NCBI GenBank assembly: GCA_902796035.1
Contig: CADBNR010000017.1
Location: 1 to 42,554 of the forward strand
DNA: 42,554 nucleotides
Origin: an uncultured Bacteroidales bacterium
Lineage (GTDB): Bacteria > Bacteroidota > Bacteroidia > Bacteroidales > Muribaculaceae
Direction of reading: 5' to 3'
Shown: positions 1 to 10,104 of the stretch, piece by piece
Layout: every line of letters starts with the position of its first letter
Numbering within the stretch: the first letter of the stretch is position 1
The notes under the pieces: generated by a model
What the model saw: the letters and a program-made list of their open reading frames with translations, nothing else
What the model was told of the DNA's origin: nothing
Databases searched by the model: none
Translations under genes and position numbers: made by a program

Positions 1-180
1 CCCGCACCGCTCCCTCCTTGGCTTGCAAAATCATCTCAAAAAATCCTCTCAATCTTAATTTGATTTAAAAGTAAACACACTCTTAGAACAACCGAACTCC
101 GCTTACAGTTTGACCCATTCTCAGCTAACCTGCCAAGCCACCTATTTTGCACGAAAATTCCGAAAGTGAGAATTTTTTTG

Positions 181-188
181 TAACTTTG
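181..188 (+). promoter_or_regulatory. Possible -7 box upstream of etfB
   Basis: TAACTTTG matches the Bacteroidetes -7 consensus TAnnTTTG. No good TTTG -33 element lies 19-21 bp upstream; the nearest is at about 146-149. If used, the etfB transcript would have a leader of about 280 nt that contains the whole 278-468 inverted-repeat element. Bases 1-180 hold no gene I can support. Confidence 0.35.
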
Positions 189-277
189 CGAGGAAATACG
201 TTTTCGCGGCAGGCATCTTCCCTCCTTATCCAGCCGCCGTGAGATAAGAAGACCCAATATAGAAAAAACAAATTCAA

Positions 278-468
278 GAAGTTGTTTATACTAATTTTTA
301 TGGTAAGATTTATTAAGATTTTGGAGTAGGTTTGTTCGATTGAAAAGGGAGCAACCAATCGGTTGGTCCCGATGAAAGCGGACAAAGATGCCCAAAAGAT
401 TAATAAAGATTGTCATAAAGTAAACAACTTCAAGATTTTATTATACGCAAATTAGTATAAACAACTTC
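278..468. repeat. 191-bp element bounded by perfect 20-bp inverted repeats
   Basis: Bases 278-297 and 449-468 are exact reverse complements over 20 bp. The enclosed 151 bp is AT-rich, has no convincing ORF, and contains the short inverted repeat CCAATCGGTTGG near 355. The sequence TAAACAACTTCAA occurs at 421-433 and again, as part of the right arm, at 458-470. The right arm ends three bases before the etfB ATG. It could be a MITE-like insertion or a very long stem in the etfB leader RNA; the sequence alone does not decide. Confidence 0.7.
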
Positions 469-471
469 AAT

Positions 472-1341
472 ATGAGCCTTAACATAATAGTAATGGCGAA
501 GCAGGTTCCAGACACGAGGAACGTAGGCAAAGACGCCATGAAGGAGGACGGGACCATCAATCGCGCGGCGTTGCCGGCGATTTTCAATCCCGAAGATTTG
601 AATGCCCTGGAGCAGGCCCTGCGCCTGAAGGACAAGTATCCCGGCAGCAAGGTCACCATCCTGACCATGGGACCGGCACGCGCCGCCGAGATCATCCGCG
701 AAGGAATGTACCGTGGCGCCGACAACGGCATCGTGTTGTCCGACCGCGCTTTCGCCGGGGCCGACACGCTGGCCACCAGCTACGCTCTGGCTACGGCCGT
801 GAAGAAGATAGGCAACTACGACTTGATACTCGGTGGCCGTCAGGCCATTGACGGCGACACCGCCCAGGTAGGGCCTCAGGTGGCCGAGAAACTGGCTCTG
901 CCGCAGGTCACATACGCCGAGGAGATCATCGACGCCGAGAACGGCCAAGCCACCGTGCTGCGCCGCATCGAAAGCGGCGTAGAGACCGTCAAAGTGCCCA
1001 TGCCCGCCGTGATCACCGTCAACGGTTCGGCCGCCCCCTGCCGCCCCCGCAACGCTCGCAACGTGCAGAAGTATAAGTATGCCGCCGTGCCCTCCGAGGC
1101 TGCCAACGACGAGCGCCGTCAGAAACTGATGGCCGAGCGCGAATGGCTCAACATCGGCGAATGGAACGCAGCTTCCGTCGACGCCGACCTGGACCAGTGC
1201 GGCCTCGCCGGTTCTCCCACAAAAGTAAAACACATAGAGAATGTAGTATTCACTGCCAAGGATGCACGCCGTGTCGAGAACACCGACGCGGATATAGAGG
1301 TCCTGATGCAGGAACTTATCGCTAATCATACCATCGGATAA
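472..1341 (+). CDS. etfB: Electron transfer flavoprotein, beta subunit
   Basis: This 289-residue protein matches the EtfB/FixA family in length and layout. It opens with an N-terminal beta strand and the family motif MAKQVPDT, followed by a Rossmann-like fold with the GGRQAIDGDTAQVGPQVAE stretch (about residues 124-142), where beta subunits bind AMP/ADP. EtfB pairs with EtfA to pass electrons from acyl-CoA dehydrogenases to a quinone reductase or, in bifurcating types, to ferredoxin. etfA follows after 4 bp and an acyl-CoA dehydrogenase after that, so the three form an operon. The ATG at 472 gives the expected N-terminus. Whether this pair is bifurcating cannot be told here. Confidence 0.93.
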   Translation: MSLNIIVMAKQVPDTRNVGKDAMKEDGTINRAALPAIFNPEDLNALEQALRLKDKYPGSKVTILTMGPARAAEIIREGMYRGADNGIVLSDRAFAGADTLATSYALATAVKKIGNYDLILGGRQAIDGDTAQVGPQVAEKLALPQVTYAEEIIDAENGQATVLRRIESGVETVKVPMPAVITVNGSAAPCRPRNARNVQKYKYAAVPSEAANDERRQKLMAEREWLNIGEWNAASVDADLDQCGLAGSPTKVKHIENVVFTAKDARRVENTDADIEVLMQELIANHTIG

Positions 1342-1345
1342 TATT

Positions 1346-2377
1346 ATGGCATCAGACAAGAACAACCTCATAGTATATTGCGAGTATGAGGACGGTAAAG
1401 TGGCCGACGTGAGCCTTGAGCTGCTCACCAAGGGCCGCGCGTTGGCCGACAAGCTGGGCATCAAGCTCGAGGCTGTAGTGGCCGGCGACAATCTGAAAGA
1501 TATCGAGAATCAGCTGTTCCCATACGGAGTGGACACCGTATATAAGGTGGAGGACAAGCGTCTGTATCCCTACACTTCGCTGCCCCACGCCTCCATACTG
1601 ATCAACCTGTTCAAGGAGAAGGAGCCGCGCATCGCCTTCATGGGCGCCACGTCCATAGGACGCGACCTGGGTCCCCGCGTATCGAGCGCGCTGCATTCGG
1701 GTCTGACCGCCGACTGCACCCAGCTGGAGATCGGCGACCACACCGACGCCCGCACCGGCACGGAGTACAAGGACCTGCTGCTGCAGATACGTCCGGCATT
1801 CGGCGGCAACATCGTGGCCACCATCGTCAATCCCGACCACCGTCCCCAGATGGCTACGGTGCGCGAGGGCGTGATGAAAAAGGAGATCAAGGATCCTGCA
1901 TACAAGGGCAAGGTGGTTGACCTGAACGTGGCCGACTACACCGCTCCCGAGGACTTCGTAGTGGAGGTTATCGACCGCCAGGTGCAGAAGTCCAAGAGCA
2001 ACCTGAAGAACGCTCCCATCGTCGTTGCCGGAGGTTACGGCGTAGGCTCCAAGGAGAACTTCGAGTTGCTGCGCGAGCTGGCCGACGTGCTCGGCGGCGA
2101 AGTGGGCGCAAGCCGCGCCGCTGTCGACGCAGGCTGGATTGACCATGACGCTCAGATCGGACAGACCGGTCTGACCGTACGTCCCAAACTATACATCGCC
2201 TGCGGTATCTCCGGCCAGATCCAGCACATTGCCGGTATGCAGGAGAGCTCCATCATCATCTCGGTCAACAACGACCCCGACGCCCCCATCAACACCATCG
2301 CCGACTATGTGATCACAGGCGACATCGAGGACGTCGTTCCAAAACTCATCAAGTACTACAAAAAGAACACCAAGTAA
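1346..2377 (+). CDS. etfA: Electron transfer flavoprotein, alpha subunit
   Basis: This 343-residue protein is a typical EtfA/FixB. Its C-terminal third carries the FAD-binding signature: VVAGGYGVGSKENF (about residues 227-240), then GASRAAVDAGW, GQTGLTVRPKLYIACGISG and the NNDPDAPI segment, all contacts for the FAD pyrophosphate and ribityl chain. The N-terminal part forms the domain that pairs with the beta subunit. It starts 4 bp after etfB stops and ends 3 bp before the dehydrogenase ATG, which implies translational coupling and equal expression. Function: single-electron carrier between an acyl-CoA dehydrogenase and the membrane or ferredoxin pool. Confidence 0.94.
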   Translation: MASDKNNLIVYCEYEDGKVADVSLELLTKGRALADKLGIKLEAVVAGDNLKDIENQLFPYGVDTVYKVEDKRLYPYTSLPHASILINLFKEKEPRIAFMGATSIGRDLGPRVSSALHSGLTADCTQLEIGDHTDARTGTEYKDLLLQIRPAFGGNIVATIVNPDHRPQMATVREGVMKKEIKDPAYKGKVVDLNVADYTAPEDFVVEVIDRQVQKSKSNLKNAPIVVAGGYGVGSKENFELLRELADVLGGEVGASRAAVDAGWIDHDAQIGQTGLTVRPKLYIACGISGQIQHIAGMQESSIIISVNNDPDAPINTIADYVITGDIEDVVPKLIKYYKKNTK

Positions 2378-2380
2378 GCA

Positions 2381-4084
2381 ATGGCTAATTTCTATACAGA
2401 CAATCCGGAACTGAAGCACTATCTTACCCATCCGATGATGGAGAAGATCGTGGAGCTGAAAGAGCGCGGCTATGCCGATGCCGGCAAGTACGACTACGCG
2501 CCCCTTGACTATGCCGACGCACTCGACAGCTACGACAAGGTACTGGAGATAGTAGGCGAGATCTGCGCCGAGACCATATCACAGAACGCCGAGGGCGTCG
2601 ACCACGAGGGACCGCGTGTGGAGAACGGCCATGTCATCTACGCCTCGGGCACACAGGCCAACCTGGAGGCCTGCCGCAAGGCCGGCCTGATGGGCATGGC
2701 TATGCCCCGCCGTCTGGGCGGTCTGAACTTCCCCATCACTCCCTACATCATGGCCGCCGACATCGTGAGCCGCGCCGATGCAGGCTTCGAGAACCTGTGG
2801 GGTCTGCAGGACTGCGCCGAGACAATCTATGAGTTTGCCGACGAGGAGCAGAAGCAGAAATACATCCCCCGCGTATGCGCCGGCGAGACCATGTCGATGG
2901 ACCTGACCGAGCCTGACGCCGGTTCCGACCTGCAGAGCGTCATGCTCAAGGCCACCGAGAAGGAGGACGGCACATGGGTGCTGAACGGAGTGAAGCGTTT
3001 CATCACAAACGGCGACAGCGACATCCACCTGGTGCTGGCACGTTCCGAGGAAGGCTCGCACGACGGCCGCGGCCTGTCGATGTTCATCTACGACAAGCGT
3101 AACGGTGGCGTCACCGTACGCCGCATAGAGAACAAGATGGGTATCAAAGGCAGCCCCACATGCGAGCTGGTGTTCCGCAACGCTCCCGCCGAATTGGTGG
3201 GAAGCCGTCGCATGGGTCTGATCAAGTACGTGATGGCGCTGATGAACGGCGCACGTCTGGGCATCGCCGCACAGAGCGTGGGTCTCAGCGAAATCTCCTA
3301 CCGCGAGGCTCTGCAGTATGCCAAGGAGCGCAAGCAGTTCGGCAAAGCCATCATCGAGTTCCCCGCCGTGTGCGAGATACTGAGCAACATGAAAGCCAAG
3401 CTCGACGCATCGCGCGCCCTGCTCTACGCCTGCTCGCGTTTCGTGGACATATACAAGGCTTACGACGACATCGCCAAGGAGCGCAAGCTCACCGTCGACG
3501 AAAAGAAAGAAGCAAAGGCATTCAGCCGTCTGGCCGACGCCTTCACTCCGCTGGCCAAGGGCATGAGCTCGGAGTTCTGCAACCAGAACGCCTACGACTG
3601 CATCCAGATCCACGGCGGTTCCGGCTTCATGAAGGATTATGCCTGCGAGCGCGTTTACCGCGACGCCCGCATCACCAGCATATACGAGGGTACCACCCAG
3701 CTGCAGGTAGTGGCAGCCATCCGCCACGTCACCACCGGCACATACCTGAACTGGATCAACTCCGAGCTTGAGAAGGAATGCAAGCCCGAGGACCAGGACA
3801 TAAAGGCTACGCTGCAGTTCATGAGCCAACAGCTCGCCGCCGCCGTCGAGACCGTGACCGGTCAGGACAGCACCGAGTATGTTGACTTCCACGCACGTCG
3901 TCTGGTTGAGATGGCCGGCTACACCGTGATGGGACTGCTGCTGCTCGACGACACCACCCGCAACGACGCGTTCCGTCGCTCGCTCCGTGTGTTCGTCAAG
4001 TACGGACAGGCCGAGGTGGCTAAGCACACCGACTTCATCAACAACTTCCGCCCCGACCAGTTGGCCGACTACCTGCAGAAGTAA
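2381..4084 (+). CDS. Acyl-CoA dehydrogenase (long form with C-terminal extension)
   Basis: This 567-residue flavoenzyme oxidises acyl-CoA to enoyl-CoA, or runs in reverse, and exchanges electrons with the adjacent EtfAB. Visible signatures are the FAD/substrate motif MSMDLTEPDAGSD (about residues 171-183), FITNGDSD, the ERKQFGKAI helix and, near residues 430-440, RDARITSIYEGTTQ, whose Glu is the catalytic base in short- and medium-chain family members. Standard enzymes have about 380 residues; the extra C-terminal 110 or so residues match the extension seen in long bacterial forms. It is the last gene of the etf operon and is followed by a strong terminator. Chain-length specificity cannot be read from sequence. 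Confidence 0.9.
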   Translation: MANFYTDNPELKHYLTHPMMEKIVELKERGYADAGKYDYAPLDYADALDSYDKVLEIVGEICAETISQNAEGVDHEGPRVENGHVIYASGTQANLEACRKAGLMGMAMPRRLGGLNFPITPYIMAADIVSRADAGFENLWGLQDCAETIYEFADEEQKQKYIPRVCAGETMSMDLTEPDAGSDLQSVMLKATEKEDGTWVLNGVKRFITNGDSDIHLVLARSEEGSHDGRGLSMFIYDKRNGGVTVRRIENKMGIKGSPTCELVFRNAPAELVGSRRMGLIKYVMALMNGARLGIAAQSVGLSEISYREALQYAKERKQFGKAIIEFPAVCEILSNMKAKLDASRALLYACSRFVDIYKAYDDIAKERKLTVDEKKEAKAFSRLADAFTPLAKGMSSEFCNQNAYDCIQIHGGSGFMKDYACERVYRDARITSIYEGTTQLQVVAAIRHVTTGTYLNWINSELEKECKPEDQDIKATLQFMSQQLAAAVETVTGQDSTEYVDFHARRLVEMAGYTVMGLLLLDDTTRNDAFRRSLRVFVKYGQAEVAKHTDFINNFRPDQLADYLQK

Positions 4085-4166
4085 GGGCTACGGTGCAAGA
4101 CGTAAACGTCTTGGCCTGAACCAACCCACACAGGCAAACAAGACAAAGATAAGCCTGATAAAGACA

Positions 4167-4210
4167 AATAAGGCTCCGCGCTGCAGTCGGCGCGGGGTCT
4201 TATTTGTTTT
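4167..4210 (+). terminator. Rho-independent terminator of the etf operon
   Basis: AATAAG plus CTCCGCGC (4167-4182) pairs with GCGCGGGG plus CTTATT (up to 4204), giving a long stem with an 8-nt loop, followed by the T-rich run TTATTTGTTTTATT. It lies 80 bp after the dehydrogenase stop codon. Confidence 0.85.
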
Positions 4211-4251
4211 ATTATGAAATAATCACTACTTTTGTGGTTACATTACTTTTG
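4203..4251 (+). promoter_or_regulatory. Promoter(s) of the PD40 protein gene
   Basis: TTTG at 4203-4206 lies exactly 20 bp before TACTTTTG at 4227-4234, a complete -33/-7 pair. A second TACTTTTG at 4244-4251 ends 5 bp before the ATG at 4257. The first would give a leader of about 19 nt; the second would give an almost leaderless mRNA. The -33 element overlaps the tail of the preceding terminator. Confidence 0.6.
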
Positions 4252-4256
4252 CAGTT

Positions 4257-5483
4257 ATGAAGAGGATTGTGATGACAATGGCGGCCGCCGCAGTGACGCT
4301 GGCCGCATCAGGACAGAGTACCGAGAACCTGGAGCGTGCGCGTCAGGCATATAACAACTATGACTTCGAGCTGGCCGAGAAACTTCTGAAGCCAACCCCC
4401 GTGCGCAAGGGGAAACGGACCGTGGCCGGCACTCAGACCGAGGAAGGAAGCGAAATGCTGCGACGCGTGGAGAACGCCGCCAACTTCATGCAGCGCGTCG
4501 AGAAGATTGAGATTCTCGACTCTATCTCCGTGCCCCGTCTCGACTTCTTCAAGGCATACAAACTGCCGCCGTCGGCCGGCAAGCTGCGTGACGGCGCGGC
4601 ACTCCCCTCATCCGGTCAGGATGCCGAAGGATTAGTGGACTATGTGTTCACAAACGAAGGAGGCGACTACAAGGTTTGGGCCGAACCCGACTCGCTCGGC
4701 ACATTAGTGCTGGTGGAGGCATCGAAATTAGTGGACGGTTCATGGTCCGAACCCTCTATACTCGACGACCTGGCCGACGAGGGACAGGATGCGGCATATC
4801 CCTTCATGATGGCTGACGGCACGACGCTTTATTACGCGCAGAAATCGCCCGACGGCCTCGGCGGCTACGACATCATGGTGGCCACGCGAGATGCCTCCGA
4901 CGGTTCGTTCCTGCAGCCGCAGAACCTCGGAATGCCATACAACTCCCCTTACGACGACTACCTTCTTGCCATCGACGAAATGAACGGCGTAGGCTGGTTC
5001 GCCACCGACCGCAACCAGCTCGGAGACCTCATCACCATCTATCTGTTCAAGGTGAACGACCTGCGCAAGAACTACGACCCCGACGACGAAGACCTGGCCG
5101 ACCGTGCCCTGCTCGTAGACTGGCAGTCTACACAGGATCCGGACACCGACTATGCGGAACTGCTCGAGGCCATTGACGCCATTGACCCCACCAAGGAAGT
5201 CAAACCGGTGCTGTTTCACCTGCCCATGGACGGAGGAGTGGTGTATACCGATTATTCCGATTTCCGCAACAAGGCTGCGGCAAGCATGATGCGCAAATAC
5301 TTAGTGCAGAAGCAGACCCTGGACAAGGACCTCGACACTTTGGACCGGATGCGCCGCGAATACTACGACTCCCCCTCCGATTCACTGGCCGACGACATCG
5401 CAGCCTACGAAAGCTCCGTCGCCAAGCAGCGTCGCGAAGTGAGCCGCACCCTCTCCGACATCTACAAGGCGGAACGTCATTAA
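4257..5483 (+). CDS. Secreted PD40/TPR-type protein of unknown role
   Basis: This 408-residue protein has a signal peptide (about residues 1-19, MKRIVMTMAAAAVTLAASGQ). A short helical region follows (NLERARQAYNNYDFELAEKLL) that resembles a single TPR unit. The middle (about residues 120-280) contains PD40/beta-propeller motifs such as DGTTLYYAQKSPDGLGGYDI and NLGMPYNSPYDDYL, the latter typical of Bacteroidetes envelope proteins that often also carry an OmpA domain. No OmpA domain is present here. The C-terminal 90 residues are charged and probably helical. It is probably periplasmic or attached to the outer membrane. It has its own promoter and stands alone between a terminator and the cstA remnant. 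Function unknown. Confidence 0.75.
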   Translation: MKRIVMTMAAAAVTLAASGQSTENLERARQAYNNYDFELAEKLLKPTPVRKGKRTVAGTQTEEGSEMLRRVENAANFMQRVEKIEILDSISVPRLDFFKAYKLPPSAGKLRDGAALPSSGQDAEGLVDYVFTNEGGDYKVWAEPDSLGTLVLVEASKLVDGSWSEPSILDDLADEGQDAAYPFMMADGTTLYYAQKSPDGLGGYDIMVATRDASDGSFLQPQNLGMPYNSPYDDYLLAIDEMNGVGWFATDRNQLGDLITIYLFKVNDLRKNYDPDDEDLADRALLVDWQSTQDPDTDYAELLEAIDAIDPTKEVKPVLFHLPMDGGVVYTDYSDFRNKAAASMMRKYLVQKQTLDKDLDTLDRMRREYYDSPSDSLADDIAAYESSVAKQRREVSRTLSDIYKAERH

Positions 5484-5516
5484 GACCCTAAAGACCTTAA
5501 AGACCCTAAAGACCTT
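5481..5516 (+). repeat. 9-bp tandem repeat, four copies
   Basis: Four units of the form (T/A)AAGACC(C/T)T run from the stop codon of the PD40 gene: 5481-5489, 5490-5498, 5499-5507 and 5508-5516. Copies 2 and 4 are identical, so it can also be read as a near-perfect 18-bp duplication. The first unit includes the TAA stop codon. Confidence 0.9.
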
Positions 5517-5542
5517 ACTTCAACCATACTAACCTCATCGAA

Positions 5543-6020
5543 ATGATTTCTTTCTCAATCGCGCTTCTGATCCTCATTGCCGGATACTTCACTTACGGCG
5601 TGTTCGTAAGCAAGGTGTTCGGTCAGGACTCTGCACGTCCCACACCGGTCCATACCATGGCCGACGGCGTGGACTATGTAAAGCTCTCCACCTGGAAAAT
5701 ATTTCTGATCCAGTTCCTGAATATCGCGGGCCTGGGGCCCATATTCGGCGCCATCATGGGCGTTATGTTCGGGCCGGCCGCTTTCCTCTGGATAGTATTC
5801 GGCACCATTTTCGCCGGCACTGTTCATGACCATGGTAACGGTGACATACATCGTGTTCGCGCCCGAAGGATTCTCGTCGCTGGCGCATGCCATGACCGGC
5901 AGCCCGATTCCTTACAGCGTGGCCGTCGGAGCCGGCACAGTGGTGTCGGTTGTGTTCCTGCTGCTGATCGCGCGCTATCTGCGAGGCCTCGACGCCGAGA
6001 CTCCAATACCGGCCGAGTGA
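5543..6020 (+). pseudogene. cstA: Carbon starvation protein CstA, internally deleted and frameshifted
   Basis: Codons from 5543 give a good CstA N-terminus of about 92 residues, including a first membrane helix, TMADGVDYVKLSTWKIFLIQ and FLNIAGLGPIFGAIMG, up to GTIFAGTVHD near 5829. Further on, this frame is nonsense to 6052. A second frame carries what looks like the CstA C-terminus, ALFMTMVTVTYIVFAPEGFS followed by a last membrane helix, ending at 6020. A full Bacteroidetes CstA has roughly 480 residues, so about 300 or more, including most of the transport helices, are missing. The frame changes at the junction, near 5818-5830. The product should be non-functional as a peptide/pyruvate-type permease. 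An assembly collapse is the main alternative. Confidence 0.85.
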
Positions 6021-6067
6021 ACCACAGACGCAAACTAAACGTACTACTATAAACAAACTTTGGAATT

Positions 6068-6544
6068 ATGAATATAGGCGATAAATTTCCTGACGTATTA
6101 GGGCTCGATGCCGAGGGCAGAGAGGTGAAGCTGTCCGACTATCCCGGCAAGCGGTTCATCATTTATTTCTATCCGAAGGACAGCACTCCGGGCTGCACGT
6201 TGGAGGCGAAGTCGTTCCGCGACAACTACGGGACGTTCCTCGACATGGGCTATCAGATAATAGGAGTGAGCAAGGATCCGGCCAAGAGCCATCAGCGCTT
6301 TGCCGAGAAGAACGAGCTTCCTTTCCCTCTGGTAAGCGACACCGAGGGACATCTGTGCGAGCTGGCCGGCGTATGGGCGCTCAAGGTGATGGCGGGGCGC
6401 CGCTACTGGGGCATTGTCCGCACCACGTTCGTATGCGACAACGACGGCACCGTTACCGACGTCATCGACAAAGTAAAGACAGCCACGGCATCGGAGCAAC
6501 TTTTTGCACTTCTTGACAACCGTTACAATCCCAACCCGGCTTGA
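6068..6544 (+). CDS. bcp: BCP/PrxQ-type thiol peroxidase
   Basis: This 158-residue cytoplasmic peroxiredoxin reduces hydrogen peroxide and organic hydroperoxides at the expense of thioredoxin. The peroxidatic cysteine lies in DSTPGCTLEAKSFRDNY (about residues 38-54), the standard BCP motif. In the usual atypical 2-Cys form the resolving cysteine sits five residues further on; here that position is lysine. Two other cysteines exist, in GHLCELAGVW and in FVCDNDG, so it is either a 1-Cys enzyme or resolves through another residue. A weak -7-like AAACTTTG ends 5 bp before the ATG. A terminator follows, so it is probably monocistronic. Confidence 0.93.
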   Translation: MNIGDKFPDVLGLDAEGREVKLSDYPGKRFIIYFYPKDSTPGCTLEAKSFRDNYGTFLDMGYQIIGVSKDPAKSHQRFAEKNELPFPLVSDTEGHLCELAGVWALKVMAGRRYWGIVRTTFVCDNDGTVTDVIDKVKTATASEQLFALLDNRYNPNPA

Positions 6545-6574
6545 CACATACCCACGCATATACCCTATAATCAG

Positions 6575-6615
6575 ACTCCCGACCATGTAACCTCATGACC
6601 GGGAGTTTGTTTTTA
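6575..6615 (+). terminator. Terminator after bcp
   Basis: ACTCCCG (6575-6581) pairs with CGGGAGT (6600-6606), with a further inner CATG/CATG pairing, followed by TTGTTTTTA. It lies 30 bp after the peroxiredoxin stop codon. Confidence 0.85.
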
Positions 6616-6662
6616 TATGCGTCCTCAACCAATTCGCATTTGCTAATAACGGCCAAAATTAT

Positions 6663-6670
6663 TAATTTTG
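6663..6670 (+). promoter_or_regulatory. -7 box of the DUF1846 gene
   Basis: TAATTTTG fits TAnnTTTG exactly and ends 9 bp before the ATG at 6680. Transcription would start within about 6 nt of the start codon. No clear TTTG -33 element lies 19-21 bp upstream. Confidence 0.5.
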
Positions 6671-6679
6671 TATCCCGTT

Positions 6680-8143
6680 ATGAAACACGGATTCGACAAC
6701 GACAAATATCTCCGCATCCAGTCGGAGCATATCAGCGAGAGAGTAGCCCAATTCGGCAATAAGCTCTATCTGGAGCTTGGCGGCAAACTGTTTGACGACT
6801 ATCACGCCTCGCGAGTGTTGCCCGGCTTTGAGCCCGACAGCAAGCTCAAGATGCTGAGCAAACTCAGCGACCGCATCGAGATCGTGATAGTGATCAGCGC
6901 CACCGACATCGAGAAAAACAAGGTGCGCGGCGACTTAGGCATCACCTACGACATGGATGTGCTTCGTCTGCGCACGGAGTTCCAGAACCGTGGTTTCATG
7001 GTCGGTTCGGTAGTGATAACCCATTACAACGGCCAGAGCAGCGCCGACGCCTTCCGCGCCAAACTGGAGCGCATGGGCATCCGCACCTACTGTCACTACA
7101 TGATCGACGGGTATCCCACCAACGTAAAGCTCATTGCGTCCGACGAGGGTTTCGGTAAGAACGATTATATCGAGACCACGCGTCCGCTGGTCATAGTCAC
7201 TGCGCCCGGCCCGGGCAGCGGCAAGATGGCCGTGTGCCTGTCGCAGCTGTACAACGAGCACAAGCGCGGCATCCAGGCCGGTTACGCCAAGTTCGAGACT
7301 TTCCCCGTGTGGAGCCTGCCGCTGAAGCATCCCGTCAACATCGCATACGAGGCGGCCACCGCCGACCTGAACGATGTGAACATGATCGACCCCTTCCACC
7401 TCGACGCATACGGCAAGACAGCCATCAACTATAACCGCGACATCGAGATCTTCCCGGTGCTCAACGCTCTGTTCGAGGGCATATACGGCGAGAGTCCCTA
7501 CAAATCGCCCACCGACATGGGTGTGAATATGGTGGGCTTCTGCATCAGCGACGACGAGGTGTGCCGCGAGGCGTCGAAAAACGAGATAGTGCTCCGTTAT
7601 TTCCAGGCACTCAACAAGCTGGCGCAGGGCGACGGCAACGAGGCGGAGGTGAACAAGATCGAACTGCTGTTCAAGCAGGCCGACATCGACACCTCCTATC
7701 GCAAGCCCATAGCCGTGGCACGCGAGCGTGCCGAGCGTTCCGGACGCCCCTGCTCGGCCATCGAGCTGCAGGACGGCTCCATCATCTCGGCCGAGACCAG
7801 CGACCTGCTCGGCCCGAGCGCGGCACTGATTCTGAACGCCATCAAGCACCTGGCAGGCATCGACCATAGCGTCAAGCTTATTCCCCAGGAACTGATTGAG
7901 CCGATACAGCACACCAAGACGGCCTACCTGCGCGGACACAATCCGCGCCTTCACACCGACGAGGTATTGGTGGCGCTTTCCGTGCTCAGCACCCGCGACG
8001 AAAACGCCCGCAAGGCGCTGGAGCAGCTTCCCGAACTGAAGGGATGCCAGGTGCATTCCACCGTCATGCTCGGCGAAGTCGACCACAAGATATTCAAGAA
8101 ACTGGGCGTCGGCCTCACCTGCGACCCGGCCCGCAAACCTTAA
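6680..8143 (+). CDS. DUF1846 family protein
   Basis: This 487-residue cytoplasmic protein matches the DUF1846 family along its length. Recognisable segments are MKHGFDNDKYLRIQSEHI at the N-terminus, KTAINYNRDIEIFPVL, SPYKSPTDMGVNMVGFCI and ALSVLSTRDENARKALEQLP near the C-terminus. The stretch VTAPGPGSGKMAVCLSQLYN (about residues 174-193) looks like a P-loop-type nucleotide-binding motif, which suggests ATP use. No reaction is established for the family as far as I know. The ATG at 6680 is preferred over an in-frame TTG at 6668 because the TTG lies inside the -7 box. It stands alone and converges with lepA. Confidence 0.9.
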   Translation: MKHGFDNDKYLRIQSEHISERVAQFGNKLYLELGGKLFDDYHASRVLPGFEPDSKLKMLSKLSDRIEIVIVISATDIEKNKVRGDLGITYDMDVLRLRTEFQNRGFMVGSVVITHYNGQSSADAFRAKLERMGIRTYCHYMIDGYPTNVKLIASDEGFGKNDYIETTRPLVIVTAPGPGSGKMAVCLSQLYNEHKRGIQAGYAKFETFPVWSLPLKHPVNIAYEAATADLNDVNMIDPFHLDAYGKTAINYNRDIEIFPVLNALFEGIYGESPYKSPTDMGVNMVGFCISDDEVCREASKNEIVLRYFQALNKLAQGDGNEAEVNKIELLFKQADIDTSYRKPIAVARERAERSGRPCSAIELQDGSIISAETSDLLGPSAALILNAIKHLAGIDHSVKLIPQELIEPIQHTKTAYLRGHNPRLHTDEVLVALSVLSTRDENARKALEQLPELKGCQVHSTVMLGEVDHKIFKKLGVGLTCDPARKP

Positions 8144-8155
8144 TTTTAACTGGAG

Positions 8156-8191
8156 AACTAATTGTTTTAGACAAACTAATTGTTTTAGACA
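8156..8191 (+). repeat. 18-bp tandem duplication after the DUF1846 gene
   Basis: AACTAATTGTTTTAGACA occurs twice back to back, at 8156-8173 and 8174-8191, with no mismatch. A degenerate third copy, ending in TTTTTAGACA, runs into the hairpin at 8209. Confidence 0.95.
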
Positions 8192-8208
8192 GAAGAATCA
8201 TTTGGTTT

Positions 8209-8288
8209 TTAGACAGGAGAACAGGAGAACAGTAGTGACAGCACCAACTGATTCTCCCGTTCTCCTGTTCTCCTGTTCTCCTGTCTAA
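8209..8288. terminator. 24-bp perfect inverted repeat between convergent genes
   Basis: Bases 8209-8232 and 8265-8288 are exact reverse complements, separated by 32 nt. Each arm contains two copies of the 8-bp unit CAGGAGAA. The right arm ends 1 bp before the lepA stop codon. It would form a very stable hairpin in either transcript and probably serves as a bidirectional terminator, although neither side has a long T run directly after the stem. Confidence 0.7.
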
Positions 8289-8289
8289 T

Positions 8290-10077
<1,788 letters not shown>

Positions 10078-10104
10078 TTAACTTCAGTCTTAGTATTTTA
10101 CAAG

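Noticed and set aside
36-385. Minus-strand open frames at the left end
   Set aside because: Low-complexity AT-rich translations with no family resemblance; one runs through an arm of the inverted repeat.
2579-4027. 482-codon minus-strand open frame opposite the acyl-CoA dehydrogenase
   Set aside because: Its His/Val/Leu/Gly-rich composition is typical of an antisense shadow; the plus-strand protein matches its family throughout.
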